From Corynebacterium phocae (GTDB lineage Bacteria > Actinomycetota > Actinomycetes > Mycobacteriales > Mycobacteriaceae), in the NCBI RefSeq assembly GCF_008693075.1, contig NZ_VXKJ01000033.1, positions 1 through 64,000 of the forward strand: a DNA stretch of 64,000 nucleotides. Reading direction: 5' to 3'. Below the pieces are notes generated by a model that worked only from the letters and a program-made list of their open reading frames with translations, was not told the origin of the DNA and did not search any database. Made by a program: the position numbers and the translations under genes. This document shows positions 7,886 to 17,117 of the stretch, in pieces. Within the stretch, counting starts at the first letter, position 1, and each line of letters starts with the position of its first letter.

Positions 7886-9433
7886 ATGCAACGCTTGGGA
7901 AAGCTACTCGCGGATGAATGTTTCAAAAGTTACCTATTTCAGATCTTAGAGAGTAAGAATCTCGTTGTTTACGCAGGCGCGGGGTTGACATTCGACAAGA
8001 CCGACCTGAATTGGGCAGGGTTAGCGCGGGCGCTACTGGCGGAAAAGCGACTGCATCCGATGGCGGTGGAGGAAATAGCCACGGGAAACGATGACTCGCT
8101 GGCAACTTCGATCGCCGCTGGACTCTACTACACTTCTGAATCAGCCACAGACGAAATTCACTACTCGGACGAGCTAAAAACGGTTCTACAGGACGCCCTC
8201 TACGACCCAAAGAAAGAATGGTCCCATGGAGAGTTAAGTGAGGCAGTTGCCGAGTTTGTCGTGATGCGGGAAGCGGCTGGTTTGAAAACCAAGGTTTTGA
8301 CAACCAATTACGACACTTTTCTAGACAATGCTCTTGAGACGGCACGAAGAAACACTAGAAAATGGCTTCCTGGGACAACGGCGCGAAAAGATTTAGTTAC
8401 CGTCAAGCACCTTCATGGTCGGGTTCCTGCTGATAATTCTGGTACATTCGTGGCGCCGGTTTTGTCTGAACTTGATTACGCAAAATCGAGGCAAGCCACC
8501 TTTGAGGCCATCACTAAGGAGTTAAGGTCACACGATTTTCTATTTGTGGGCTGCAGTGTACAGGATACCGCGTTGATTGAGGCCCTCTACGAACAAGCAA
8601 ATAGTGGGGGTGAAAAGCATCAAATTTGGCTTCTTGAAAGGGCTCCTGAGGAAAGAATATCCGATCAAAGTGTGGGGGCAGAAGTGCGGGAATCGCTCGA
8701 AAAGCGCTTCAGCACTTTAGGTATTACACCTCTATTTTGCAGCTACTACTATGAAATTGGGCAGTTCTTTTGGGAGCTAGCCTCAGCCACCAGAGACCCC
8801 GACTCGGTGAACACGGAAGACTATCAATCCCCAATCGAAAGATTGTCGAGATGGTCTGATAATCGTAATATTTTTGAAGTCCCGTTTGACGTCCAGAAGG
8901 ATGTTCAAGGCATGTTGCAAAAAATTGCCAGCAGAATCAGAGAAAATCTTGAAAAGGTTCTGGGCAACGAGCAGTCGAGCCCTCTCACGACAGGAAAGTT
9001 CAGTGTCAAGATTGAAATTTGGGCGTTGGATTTGGCAAAAAATTCGGTTGAGCCGTTGCGACTATGGGCATCCTCGGATGCCGTCTGGGACCATGCTGCC
9101 GGGACACGGGCGCGGCCAATCGCAGAGACCGACACTGATTATGCAGCTAGTCGTGCTTTCCGTGACGGCAGGCCGACCGTGGAAGAGATTTCCCCCAAAG
9201 ATACCCGGAGTAGGTGGAGGACGCATGTAGCTTTCCCAAAAAGGAACAAACTATCGCAGAATCCGTCTAACGTGCCCATTGGATCTGTGGTTGTGTCGAT
9301 AACCGACCACCTAGCTGATGAGTCCCTCAGTGCGGCCATGAAATCTAATCCGGTCCTGGCAAAGGATATCCTTCCTCGCATAAAAGATCTTGTAGAAATC
9401 ATTCTGTTCACCGATTTGCTGGCTTACAAGTAG
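7886..9433 (+). CDS. SIR2-domain protein with C-terminal GAF-like domain
   Basis: The product has 515 residues from ATG7886 with AGGGGGG upstream. Residues about 20-290 form a SIR2-like NAD-binding domain: VVYAGAGLT (28-35), TTNYDTFLDNAL (139-150) with the family Asn141, KHLHGRV (174-180) with the candidate catalytic His, and FVGCSVQDTAL (220-230). Bacterial stand-alone SIR2 domains of this kind (DSR1/2, ThsA, SIR2-HerA) hydrolyse NAD+ during phage infection. Residues about 330-515 resemble a GAF domain, with a linker helix, RWRTHVAFP, PIGSVVVSITD and a closing helix. That suggests a ligand-sensing module fused to an NADase. No membrane helix is present. The defence role and the ligand are inference. 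Confidence 0.8.
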   Translation: MQRLGKLLADECFKSYLFQILESKNLVVYAGAGLTFDKTDLNWAGLARALLAEKRLHPMAVEEIATGNDDSLATSIAAGLYYTSESATDEIHYSDELKTVLQDALYDPKKEWSHGELSEAVAEFVVMREAAGLKTKVLTTNYDTFLDNALETARRNTRKWLPGTTARKDLVTVKHLHGRVPADNSGTFVAPVLSELDYAKSRQATFEAITKELRSHDFLFVGCSVQDTALIEALYEQANSGGEKHQIWLLERAPEERISDQSVGAEVRESLEKRFSTLGITPLFCSYYYEIGQFFWELASATRDPDSVNTEDYQSPIERLSRWSDNRNIFEVPFDVQKDVQGMLQKIASRIRENLEKVLGNEQSSPLTTGKFSVKIEIWALDLAKNSVEPLRLWASSDAVWDHAAGTRARPIAETDTDYAASRAFRDGRPTVEEISPKDTRSRWRTHVAFPKRNKLSQNPSNVPIGSVVVSITDHLADESLSAAMKSNPVLAKDILPRIKDLVEIILFTDLLAYK

Positions 9434-9499
9434 GCCCGTAGCCGTAATCAGGTGGATTGAAGGTGTTCGACCAGTCTGGACGCTGGTAAATTGGGGACA

Positions 9500-10300
9500 A
9501 TGAAACCCTTTGAAAAAGTAGCTGATTTTCCCGTCCCGAATGTTGCCGCAGCATTGGTGAGCCCTGATGGGGTGCGGACGTTGGGGGAGGTGGACCGGCG
9601 CTTTGAGGTGGCATCGGTAACCAAGCCCGTTGTGGCTTACGCCGTCATGGTGGCGGTCGAAGAAGGCGCGGTGGAGCTAGACCAGCCGGCCGGGCCGGAG
9701 GGGTCTACCCTGCGGCACCTTCTGGCACACGCCTCCGGAGTGGGGTTTGATAGCCGCGAGCCGCAGAAAGGCGTAGGAGAGCGCCGGATTTATTCCTCCG
9801 CCGGCTACGAGTGGGCCGCTGAAACGGTTGAAGGCGCCACCGGCATCAAGTTCCCCGAGTACCTGCACCAAGCTGTATTCGAGCCCCTAGGCATGAATTC
9901 TAGCGCCTTGGAGGGCTCCGCCGGGCACGGGCTGCGCACCACCGTTTCAGACCTGGTGGCGTTCGCGAAAGAAGTGCAGAACCCCCAGCTGTTGCACCCC
10001 AGCACAGTCGCCGAAATGCGCACCTTACAATTCCCCGGACTGCGCGGAATTGTCCCCGGCTACGGCAACTTCAAAGACTGCGCGTGGGGGCTGGGCTTTG
10101 AAATCCGGGCCGGCAAAGATCATTGGATGGGCGAATTGCCTGCGGAAACGGTAGGGCACTTTGGAATGACGGGCACCTACCTGTGGATTGCGCCGGATGA
10201 CACCCACGCCATGGTCATGCTGAGTGACAAGGACTTTGGGGACTGGGCCAAGCCACTGTGGGCGGAAACCAACACCGCTATCTGGCAGGCGCTGGGCTAG
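9500..10300 (+). CDS. beta-lactamase-family serine hydrolase
   Basis: The product has 266 residues. It carries the class C/esterase-type signature: SVTK (SxxK, nucleophile Ser near residue 39), YSSAGY as the YxN-like element, and a distal HFGMTGT near residue 223 in place of the KTG box. There is no signal peptide, so it is likely a cytoplasmic esterase or amidase rather than a secreted beta-lactamase. It is short for the family. ATG9500 is preferred because GGGGAC precedes it; the TTG at 9491 would add three residues. A 14-bp duplication just after the coding end repeats the stop-codon context. Confidence 0.8.
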   Translation: MKPFEKVADFPVPNVAAALVSPDGVRTLGEVDRRFEVASVTKPVVAYAVMVAVEEGAVELDQPAGPEGSTLRHLLAHASGVGFDSREPQKGVGERRIYSSAGYEWAAETVEGATGIKFPEYLHQAVFEPLGMNSSALEGSAGHGLRTTVSDLVAFAKEVQNPQLLHPSTVAEMRTLQFPGLRGIVPGYGNFKDCAWGLGFEIRAGKDHWMGELPAETVGHFGMTGTYLWIAPDDTHAMVMLSDKDFGDWAKPLWAETNTAIWQALG

Positions 10301-10327
10301 TGGCGCTGGGCTAGTGGGGGCGTTGTG

Positions 10328-11236
10328 TTAGTGGTGGTGGCGCTGGAAGAAGTCCCAGACGGTTTGGGAGGTGTTAGGCCGGCCGGGGAACCAGGTGTGG
10401 CCGCCGCCGCTGACGCGGATAAGCCGGGTTTCGGTGCAGCCGCGGTAGACAAAGGTGTCGTAGCCATCACCGGGCGTGTACGTGATGTTAGCTGCGCTGG
10501 TGTCGCAGCCATTCCGTTGCCCAAGCATGGCCCACGTGGCGCGGGTGTTGATGAAGCGCCCGCCACGGCCCATCCCGCTGGTGCGGTAGTTGATAATGGG
10601 GTCATCGGTGCCGTGGATGAGCAACGTGGGAACACGGGAGGTGCAACCGCGGAATACAGCTTCATAAGAAGCAGTGGCAACACCGGCAACCGCCGCGAAA
10701 ATATCCGGGGATTGGCAGGCGTTGGACATGGCCATTGCGCCGCCGTTGGATAACCCGGCGGCATAGATCCGAGCGCGGTCAACGTGATAGCGGCCGGCAA
10801 CATCTTCAAGAATGTTGCGAGTGAAGGTAACGTCCTCGCCGCGCCTGGTAGGGGCGTAAGACGGTCCCTCCCAGCCGTAGTTGCCCAGGTGGTTTTGCAA
10901 CGGGAGGGGATAGATGACAATGGCGTGGCCGCCCGCAGTTGTGGCCAGTTTCATGTAAGAGGCGGCCTTTTCCGCGCTGTGCTCGTAGCCGCCGTAGGCA
11001 AAAATGACCGGGTAGGCGGTGGAGGGGTTGTAGTTACCAGGGATGTACGCGGTGTATGCCCGGGTGCCCAGTTGGTAGTCAATCTTGGTGGGGGCAGGGG
11101 CGTTGAAGATTCCGGCGGCGGAGGAAAGCTGGCCAAGGTTGGCGGATTGAGCCGCAGCCTCCGGAGTGGAGGCGGTGGAGCTAAATGCCAGGGCAGCGGA
11201 TAGGACGGCCGCTGTGGCAAGAGTCTTGAAGTACAT
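10328..11236 (-). CDS. secreted PHB-depolymerase/feruloyl-esterase-type hydrolase
   Basis: The product has 302 residues with a cleavable signal peptide (MYFKTLATAAVLSAALAFSS, cleavage probably after the Ala-rich AAAQS region). The mature part is an alpha/beta hydrolase of the LpqC/PHB-depolymerase type: a G-Y-E oxyanion loop (AYGGYEHS), nucleophile elbow GLSNGGAM, acid IHGTDDPI and histidine GGGHTWFPG. Such enzymes cleave ester bonds in polyesters or acyl-sugars outside the cell. It converges with the serine hydrolase gene (27 bases between coding ends), and 280 bases free of genes lie upstream. Confidence 0.85.
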   Translation of the reverse strand: MYFKTLATAAVLSAALAFSSTASTPEAAAQSANLGQLSSAAGIFNAPAPTKIDYQLGTRAYTAYIPGNYNPSTAYPVIFAYGGYEHSAEKAASYMKLATTAGGHAIVIYPLPLQNHLGNYGWEGPSYAPTRRGEDVTFTRNILEDVAGRYHVDRARIYAAGLSNGGAMAMSNACQSPDIFAAVAGVATASYEAVFRGCTSRVPTLLIHGTDDPIINYRTSGMGRGGRFINTRATWAMLGQRNGCDTSAANITYTPGDGYDTFVYRGCTETRLIRVSGGGHTWFPGRPNTSQTVWDFFQRHHH

Positions 11237-11517
11237 TGGAAGAACAGTACTGGACAGGTGGGGTGCGGCCGAGCAAATGTGATGATCTCGTTGCGCTGTA
11301 ACAACCAGTCCGAAAATGCCACCGGCGTATGAAGTTTCAACTTCTGGTTGAGTAAATGGGGGGTTAAACCAGGTGTTTAGGGTTGCCGTTGGGGCACGTG
11401 GGGTAGAAAATGGTACAAGATACGCACGGTAATTGCACTGCTGTGATTCTGAATTTTAACCGCAAGAGTTCGTTGGGGAAGACGAAGCTCGTCTTATCTG
11501 GTTGAAACAAGGAGTTG

Positions 11518-11913
11518 ATGGCGTTGCTGGGCACAAACGTGGCACCAAGCGTACACACTACCGGCGCCGCCGCACCCGCGGCCCAGCCGGCCTCATCCGG
11601 CGTGCTCACAATCGAGAGCATGCCGGCCCACCTGCGCAGCGTAGTGGAAGACCTGATGGTCAGCTACCTGCGCAGCGAATCCACCTGGGAAGTAAGCGGC
11701 CAAGACCCGCTAGAAGCCCAGTGGTGTACCCGTTGGTACAAAGACTGGCCTGGCCATGACCTGGCCGCCCTGGCCGCCGGGCGCAGCGCAGCGCGCCACG
11801 GAGTTGGCTGCCGGCAAGTCATCACGGGAACGCGGGAGGAACTAAAAGCCCTCGATGAGGCGGTTGCAGCTTTGGCACAAACTCACGGGTTCTCAGCGTG
11901 GGTGTCAATGTAG
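11518..11913 (+). CDS. uncharacterised 131-residue protein
   Basis: I do not recognise the family. The N-terminal 30 residues are Ala/Pro/Thr-rich and look disordered. A compact, mostly helical domain follows, with IESMPAHLRSVVEDLM, a Trp-rich stretch (QWCTRWYKDWPG) and a C-terminal helix (REELKALDEAVAALAQTHGF). ATG11518 follows AAGGAG closely. The last 31 bases overlap, on the opposite strand, the end of an acyl carrier protein gene. The two convergent genes could therefore interfere transcriptionally. Confidence 0.65.
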   Translation: MALLGTNVAPSVHTTGAAAPAAQPASSGVLTIESMPAHLRSVVEDLMVSYLRSESTWEVSGQDPLEAQWCTRWYKDWPGHDLAALAAGRSAARHGVGCRQVITGTREELKALDEAVAALAQTHGFSAWVSM

Positions 11914-12182
11914 GCAACCACGTCACCCACCGTGTTAAAACCCTGCGCGGTGGCTTCATCAACGCGCACACCAAATTTCTGCTCAACGCGCACGGCAAGT
12001 TCAATAAGGTCCAAGGAAGTTACCCCAATATTGTCCAGACGGTCCTCCCTGGCGGGCTCATCCCCGCCGGTCACGGAGGAAATCAGGTGCGTTAGTTCCC
12101 CATAAGTGTCCTTGGGGGTGTCCTCCTTTTTTGGAGAAGAATTTAAATGAGCCCGGAGCTGTGCGGAGAGATCGTTTGCCAT
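11883..12182 (-). CDS. acyl carrier protein
   Basis: The product has 99 residues, and the last ~75 are a typical four-helix carrier domain. The phosphopantetheine site reads DNIGVTSLDLIEL, with the attachment Ser in TSL instead of the usual DSL; the flanking L-D-IELA pattern is intact. The N-terminal 25 residues are a charged extension. The box TACAAT at 12189-12194 on this strand lies 6 bases before ATG12182, indicating a leaderless message. It is divergent from an alpha/beta hydrolase gene, so acyl-chain metabolism may link the two, but no synthase is adjacent. Confidence 0.85.
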   Translation of the reverse strand: MANDLSAQLRAHLNSSPKKEDTPKDTYGELTHLISSVTGGDEPAREDRLDNIGVTSLDLIELAVRVEQKFGVRVDEATAQGFNTVGDVVAYIDTHAENP

Positions 12183-12188
12183 AAAGCT

Positions 12189-12194
12189 ATTGTA
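12189..12194 (-). promoter_or_regulatory. -10 box of the acyl carrier protein gene
   Basis: TACAAT read on the minus strand, followed by six bases and the start codon. This is the usual corynebacterial leaderless layout. Confidence 0.55.
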
Positions 12195-12275
12195 GAAGTT
12201 ATGCACTCTCAAGGACGGACTAAAGCCGTTATTACTTTTTGGACGTCAAGCCTGCGCCCTTCAAAACGCAGCGCC

Positions 12276-13193
12276 ATGACGCCCCTACACACCCGCAACC
12301 GGGAACCCGGGCTAACGCAGCTGGACGTGGAGGACAAAAAAGACGGCATAGCCTACTTTGAGTCCGGGCCGGCGGACGCCCAAGTCACCGTGGTGTTCTT
12401 CCACGGCTATGGGCTGTCGTCTGAGAGCTTCTACGACCAGGTGAAATTCCTGCGCAAGGAATTTCCACAGGTGCGCGCCCTGCTCGTGGACGTGCGCGGA
12501 CATGGGCTCTCCGACCAAGTACCCATTGACCAATACACGGTGGACGGCGCCGCTGAAGACGTCCTGAAAATAGTCGCCCACCGCGCCCAGTCTGGCAAGC
12601 TCCTGTTAGTAGGACATTCCCTGGGTGGCATGGTGGTCCAAAGCTTCATCCGCTGCGCGCCGCAGGACGTCTACGACCGGATAGACGGCGTGCTGCTCAT
12701 ATCCAGCGCCATGCAAGCCTTCGCCCATGGTGGCTTGGCCAGCTTCCTGCGCTCCGGCGTAGCCCGGTGGCTGTTTAACTCCGCACAGCGACTTCCCGGC
12801 AAAGTAAACCGTATCCGGTGGAACGTCGCGCGCGTTGTTGCCCCCGCCTTCGCCGCGCTGCTTACCGGCTTCCCGCAAATGGAGCGCCTGCAATTCCACG
12901 TAGACATGATTCTAGACACCCCAGTAACCGCCTTCGCCGGTTTCTTCGATGACCTAGTTCACCACGACGAATTCCTCTCCGCGCTGCGCCTCAAGAAACT
13001 GCGCGGGGTCATCATGGTGGGGTCCATGGACATTGTCACCCCCTTCTGGCAGTCGGAGATAATCCAAAAGCACTGGCCCAAGGCAGAACTACACGTGGTT
13101 GAACGCGCCGGGCACATGGTTATCCTCGAAGAACCCCAGGAAGTATCAGCGGCCCTAGGTGGCCTGCTCCGCGACGTCGTGGCGGAAGACTAG
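12276..13193 (+). CDS. alpha/beta hydrolase
   Basis: The product has 305 residues. It shows VFFHGYG (oxyanion region), the nucleophile elbow GHSLGGMV, the acid in GSMDIVTP and the histidine in GHMVILEEP, which completes a Ser-Asp-His triad. There is no signal peptide. A cap region of mostly helices (about 160-230) is similar to that of lysophospholipase/esterase-type enzymes; substrate unknown. ATG12276 is chosen because homology starts shortly after; the upstream ATGs at 12147 and 12201 add residues without family character and overlap the divergent acyl-carrier-protein promoter. Confidence 0.8.
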   Translation: MTPLHTRNREPGLTQLDVEDKKDGIAYFESGPADAQVTVVFFHGYGLSSESFYDQVKFLRKEFPQVRALLVDVRGHGLSDQVPIDQYTVDGAAEDVLKIVAHRAQSGKLLLVGHSLGGMVVQSFIRCAPQDVYDRIDGVLLISSAMQAFAHGGLASFLRSGVARWLFNSAQRLPGKVNRIRWNVARVVAPAFAALLTGFPQMERLQFHVDMILDTPVTAFAGFFDDLVHHDEFLSALRLKKLRGVIMVGSMDIVTPFWQSEIIQKHWPKAELHVVERAGHMVILEEPQEVSAALGGLLRDVVAED

Positions 13194-13207
13194 CCTGCGC
13201 GCCCAGT

Positions 13208-13310
13208 GGGGCGTTGGGCCGGTTGGCAGTATGGCCGGTTGGCGGTTCAGCGGTTGGCGGTTGGCGGTTCAGCGGTTGGTGGTTTGGCGGTTGGCGGTTT
13301 GTAGGCTTGA
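13208..13310. repeat. low-complexity GGTTGGC repeat tract
   Basis: About a dozen imperfect copies of CGGTTGGC / CGGTTCAG follow one another between the alpha/beta hydrolase gene and the aceE terminator. They encode nothing convincing on either strand. Confidence 0.65.
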
Positions 13311-13321
13311 AAGAGGCGTGC

Positions 13322-13350
13322 AAAAGCCCCCACCGAAGTGGGGGCTGGTT
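13322..13350. terminator. bidirectional terminator between hydrolase and aceE
   Basis: AGCCCCCAC-CGAA-GTGGGGGCT is a perfect 9-bp stem with a tetraloop, with A/T-rich flanks on the aceE side. It lies between two convergent genes. Confidence 0.8.
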
Positions 13351-13375
13351 GCGCGCCTTTAGGCGTTAGGGAAGG

Positions 13376-16129
13376 TTACTGGTCTTCGCTGTAATCCTCG
13401 GTGACGCTGGGGTCATCCAGGTCAAAGTCAGCGGCAGCCTTTTCCACTACGGAACGCTCAATCTTGCCATCGCGTGCCAAGCCGTCCAGGACAGCAACAA
13501 CAATGGACTCAGCGTCATTGTTGAAGAAGCGGCGGGCGGCAGCGCGGGTATCGGAGAAGCCAAAGCCATCCGTGCCCAGCGTGATGTAGGTGCCCGGAAC
13601 GAACGGGCGGATCTGCTCCTGCAGGTCGGTGGTGAAGTCGGAGACGCCCACAAACGGGCCTTCGAAGCCCTCAAGCTGAGCGGTAGCAAAAGCCTTCTCT
13701 GGCTCCTGGCCGTTCTGCAGGGCAGCCTTGGACTTGGCCGCGCCGTCGCGAGCAAGCTCAACCCAAGAGGTAACGGAGAACAACGACGCCTTAACGTCAA
13801 ACTTCTCCGCCAAGATTTCCTGAGCACGCAGGCCCTGGTGTACGCCCACGCCCGAGCCAAGGATGTTCGCCGGGATGGAGCCCTTCTCAGCGGTGCTGTA
13901 GTGGTAAATACCGCGGTGCAGGCCCTCAACGTCCAGGTTCTCTGGCTCAGCAGGCTGATGCACGGGCTCGTTGTACACGGTGAGGTAGTAGATAACTGCC
14001 TCGTCGTTCTCACCGTACATACGGTCAATACCGCGCAGGGCCAGGTGAGCGATCTCGTAAGCGAAGGCAGGATCGTAGACAATCACGGCGGGGTTGGTGG
14101 AAGCCAACACCGGGGAATGTCCATCCATGTGCTGCAGGCCCTCACCGGTCAGCGTGGTACGGCCGGCGGTGGCACCAATCAGGAAGCCGCGGGCCATCTG
14201 GTCCGCTGCAGCCCAGAACGCGTCACCAGTGCGCTGGAAACCGAACATGGAGTAGAAGATGTACATCGGAATCATTGGCTCGCCCTGGGTGGCGTAGCTG
14301 GTGGCGGCGGCGGTAAAGGACGCGGCCGCACCCGCCTCAGTCAGGCCCTCAGCCAAAATCTGGCCATCGGTTGCCTCACGGTAGGACAGCATGAGGTCAT
14401 GGTCCACCGGAGTGTAGTTCTGGCCAGAGGGGTTCCAAATCTTCAGAGTTGGGAACCAGGAGTCCAAACCAAAGGTACGCGCCTCATCCGGCATCATAGG
14501 AACAATGCGCTTGCCAATTTCCTTGTCACGCATGATCTCTTTGAAGGTACGGACCAAAGCCATGGTGGTGGCAACTTCATTCTTGCCAGAGCCCTTGCGC
14601 ACGGAACGCAGCTTGTCAATAGAAGGTACCTCTAGCCGCTTGAAGTCCACGCGGCGCTCAGGCAGGAACCCGCCCAGCTCCTTACGGCGCTCCAGCATGT
14701 ACTGGATTTCTGGCGCGTCCTTGCCAGGGTGGAAGTAAGGAGGATTGTAAGGATCCTTCTCCAAGACCTCATCAGAGATGTCAATCTCCTGCTTGTCGCG
14801 GAAGGTCTTCAGGTCCTCCAGTGAAATCTTCTTCATCTGGTGGGTAGCGTTGCGGCCCTCAAAGTTGTGGCCCAAGCCGTAGCCCTTGATGGTGTGAGCC
14901 AGGATGATGGTTGGCTTGCCAGAGCCACGGTTTTCCAGTGCCTTGGAGAAGGCAGCGTAGATCTTGCGGTAGTCATGGCCACCACGGCGCAGCGCCCAGA
15001 TGTCAGCGTCAGACATATCTTCCACCAGCTTCAGCGTGCGCTCATCGCGGCCAAAGAAGTGCTCGCGGACGTAGGCACCATCATTTGCCTTGAAAGTCTG
15101 GTAGTCACCGTCCGGGGTGGTGTTCATAATGTGAACCAAGGCACCCTCATGGTCAGCTTCAAGGAGCTTGTCCCACTCACGGCCCCAGATGACCTTGATG
15201 ACGTCCCAGCCAGCGCCGGTGAAGAAGGACTCCAGCTCCTGGATGATCTGCGTGTTGCCGCGAACCGGGCCGTCCAGGCGCTGCAAGTTGCAGTTAACAA
15301 TGAAGGTCAGGTTATCCAGACCGTACAGCGGTGCCATCTGGATTAGGCCGCGTGATTCCGGCTCATCCATTTCGCCGTCACCCAAGAATGCCCAGACGTG
15401 CTGCTCTGAGGCGTCTTTGATACCGCGCATGGTGATGTACTTGTTGAAGCGTGCCTGGTAGATGGCGTTAATTGGGCCCAAGCCCATGGACACCGTGGGG
15501 AATTCCCAGAACCATTCCATGCCACGTGGGTGAGGATAAGACGGAATGCCGTTGCCCTCACCGCGGGAGTGCTCCTGGCGGAAGCCGTCCAGGTCCTCCT
15601 CACTCAAGCGGCCCTCAAGGAACGCGCGTGCGTAGATACCGGGGGAAGAGTGGCCCTGGAAGAACACCTGATCTCCGCCGGAGGGATGATCCTTGCCCTT
15701 GAAGAAGTGGTTGAAGCCCACCTCATAAAGTGGAGCGGAGCCGGCGTAGGAAGAAATGTGGCCGCCTACTCCAATCCCGGGGCGCTGGGCGCGGTGCACC
15801 ATGATGGCGGCGTTCCAGCGAATCCAGCGACGGTAGCGCCTCTCAATGTCTTCATCTCCGGGGAATTCGGGTTCAAACTCCGTGGGGATGGTGTTAACAA
15901 AGTCGGTTGAGGTCAAAGAAGGCAGTGGAACGCGCTTTGCCGTTGCGCGCTCTAGCAGACGCAACATCAGGTAACGCGCACGCTCTGGAGAAGTTTCCTC
16001 CAGCAAGCCATCCAAGGACTCCATCCATTCGCGGGTTTCCTCTGGATCCGTGTCGTGCAAGTAAGACGCAACGCCGTCGCGGATCATGGGGAAGTTGGAG
16101 TCGCCCTTGAGCTCTTCCTGTTTTGCCAT
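13376..16129 (-). CDS. aceE: pyruvate dehydrogenase E1 component, homodimeric type
   Basis: AceE decarboxylates pyruvate with thiamine diphosphate and passes the acetyl group to the E2 lipoyl domain of the pyruvate dehydrogenase complex. The product is 917 residues, close to other actinobacterial AceE proteins. Landmarks in order are [10 protein letters not shown], the [17 protein letters not shown] region, the thiamine-diphosphate motif [12 protein letters not shown] with the later [11 protein letters not shown], and the pyrimidine-domain region [17 protein letters not shown]. The C-terminal transketolase-like domain follows. A strong GGAGG lies 8 bases before ATG16129. E2 and E3 genes are not in the window, which is usual in corynebacteria. 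Divergent DUF3052 gene upstream. Confidence 0.97.
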   Translation of the reverse strand: MAKQEELKGDSNFPMIRDGVASYLHDTDPEETREWMESLDGLLEETSPERARYLMLRLLERATAKRVPLPSLTSTDFVNTIPTEFEPEFPGDEDIERRYRRWIRWNAAIMVHRAQRPGIGVGGHISSYAGSAPLYEVGFNHFFKGKDHPSGGDQVFFQGHSSPGIYARAFLEGRLSEEDLDGFRQEHSRGEGNGIPSYPHPRGMEWFWEFPTVSMGLGPINAIYQARFNKYITMRGIKDASEQHVWAFLGDGEMDEPESRGLIQMAPLYGLDNLTFIVNCNLQRLDGPVRGNTQIIQELESFFTGAGWDVIKVIWGREWDKLLEADHEGALVHIMNTTPDGDYQTFKANDGAYVREHFFGRDERTLKLVEDMSDADIWALRRGGHDYRKIYAAFSKALENRGSGKPTIILAHTIKGYGLGHNFEGRNATHQMKKISLEDLKTFRDKQEIDISDEVLEKDPYNPPYFHPGKDAPEIQYMLERRKELGGFLPERRVDFKRLEVPSIDKLRSVRKGSGKNEVATTMALVRTFKEIMRDKEIGKRIVPMMPDEARTFGLDSWFPTLKIWNPSGQNYTPVDHDLMLSYREATDGQILAEGLTEAGAAASFTAAATSYATQGEPMIPMYIFYSMFGFQRTGDAFWAAADQMARGFLIGATAGRTTLTGEGLQHMDGHSPVLASTNPAVIVYDPAFAYEIAHLALRGIDRMYGENDEAVIYYLTVYNEPVHQPAEPENLDVEGLHRGIYHYSTAEKGSIPANILGSGVGVHQGLRAQEILAEKFDVKASLFSVTSWVELARDGAAKSKAALQNGQEPEKAFATAQLEGFEGPFVGVSDFTTDLQEQIRPFVPGTYITLGTDGFGFSDTRAAARRFFNNDAESIVVAVLDGLARDGKIERSVVEKAAADFDLDDPSVTEDYSEDQ

Positions 16130-16367
16130 TAGTGGAACCTCCGAAAAATTCTGCGGCGAGTTCTCACCGCTGGTGGGGACAGTTTGTTTACTAGGATACG
16201 CCCTTGCGCAGTGATACCACCTTCATGGGGTTAAAGACTGCTAAAAAACCTGGAAGCAAGCCTAAAAAGAGCCGGTTTTCCTACGTCTGAGAGCCCGTTG
16301 TGCCGCCGGCGGACAACCGGATTACGGCAAGCCTAGGGGATATGGAGAATTTTGCGGCACTTCCCGG

Positions 16368-16373
16368 TAAAAT
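16368..16373 (+). promoter_or_regulatory. -10 box of the DUF3052 gene
   Basis: TAAAAT is followed by eight bases and ATG16382. There is no ribosome-binding sequence between, so the message is probably leaderless. Confidence 0.6.
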
Positions 16374-16381
16374 GGCCTCTT

Positions 16382-16792
16382 ATGACAACACAACAGGAGG
16401 ATTACGCTCGCAGGCTGGGTATCACCGAAGGCCAGATCGTTTTGGAACAAGGCTGGGACGAAGACTGTGAAGCCGCAATCTCTGAATCCATTGAAGACGT
16501 CCTAGGAGACGACTTCCTCGAAGAAGAAACTGATGATTTAGTAGACGTCGTGCTGCTGTGGTGGCGCGAAAGTGACGGTGACTTGGTTGACGGGCTAGTA
16601 GATGCCGTCCGCCCACTGGGGGACAACGGCCGTGTGTGGCTGCTGACCCCCGGCACTGGACAAGCAGGGGAGTTGAGCCCGGGCGAAATTTCCGAGTCCG
16701 CTCAGCTTGCTGGTTTGGTGCAAACAACGGCTGACCGCCTGGGTAACTGGCAGGGATCTTGCCTGGTAGCTCGCGGTTACACCAAGAAGTAA
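16382..16792 (+). CDS. DUF3052 family protein
   Basis: The product has 136 residues. It matches the actinobacterial DUF3052 family: an N-terminal helix-turn (YARRLGITEGQIVLEQGWDE), a very acidic middle (EDVLGDDFLEEETDDLVD), and the conserved VWLLTPGTG and a closing GSCLVARG. Function is unknown. Its position divergent to aceE is commonly seen in Corynebacterium. The 250 bases between carry promoters for both genes. ATG16382 is the first codon of a probable leaderless message; the in-frame ATG at 16352 precedes the -10 box. Confidence 0.85.
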   Translation: MTTQQEDYARRLGITEGQIVLEQGWDEDCEAAISESIEDVLGDDFLEEETDDLVDVVLLWWRESDGDLVDGLVDAVRPLGDNGRVWLLTPGTGQAGELSPGEISESAQLAGLVQTTADRLGNWQGSCLVARGYTKK

Positions 16793-16858
16793 AGGGCCAA
16801 TTTTGCATTTTTCTCCGCTATCGGGCTAATATATTTCAAGTGCCACAGAGGCACGGAT

Positions 16859-16931
16859 GCGGCTTTAGCTCAGCTGGGAGAGCAATTGGTTTACACCCAA
16901 TAGGTCGGGGGTTCGAGCCCCTCAGGCCGCA
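16859..16931 (+). tRNA. tRNA-Val (TAC)
   Basis: Acceptor stem GCGGCTT/AGGCCGC, D-arm AGCTCAGCTGGGAGAGC, anticodon stem ATTGG/CCAAT with loop TTTACAC (anticodon TAC), and T-arm with GGTTCGAGC. CCA is not encoded. Confidence 0.95.
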
Positions 16932-16939
16932 CAGAATTT

Positions 16940-16982
16940 AAAGCCCCGAAACACCATGAAAATGGCGTTTCGGGGCTTTTAC
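16940..16982 (+). terminator. terminator after tRNA-Val
   Basis: AAAGCCCCGAAAC pairs with GTTTCGGGGCTTT, a 13-bp perfect stem ending in TTTT. Confidence 0.85.
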
Positions 16983-17117
16983 GTGCGCGCCACCGCCGCC
17001 AGGGAGCGGTCCCGTACCAGCGCTATCGGCCGAGAAATCACGATTAAGTGTCGCTCAGCGGAGCGGACTAAACTGCAAGGCAAAGCCTTCTCTTAACTCT
17101 CTAAGGAGCACCTTGCA

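Noticed and set aside
7886..9433. Sirtuin-type protein deacetylase
   Set aside because: The sirtuin zinc-binding Cys tetrad is missing and the domain matches stand-alone bacterial SIR2 NADase-like proteins instead.
10296..10317. 14-bp duplication after the serine hydrolase gene
   Set aside because: A simple local duplication of the stop-codon context, without further structure.
13838..14635. 265-codon frame antisense to aceE
   Set aside because: AceE is highly conserved here and the antisense frame shows no recognisable domain.
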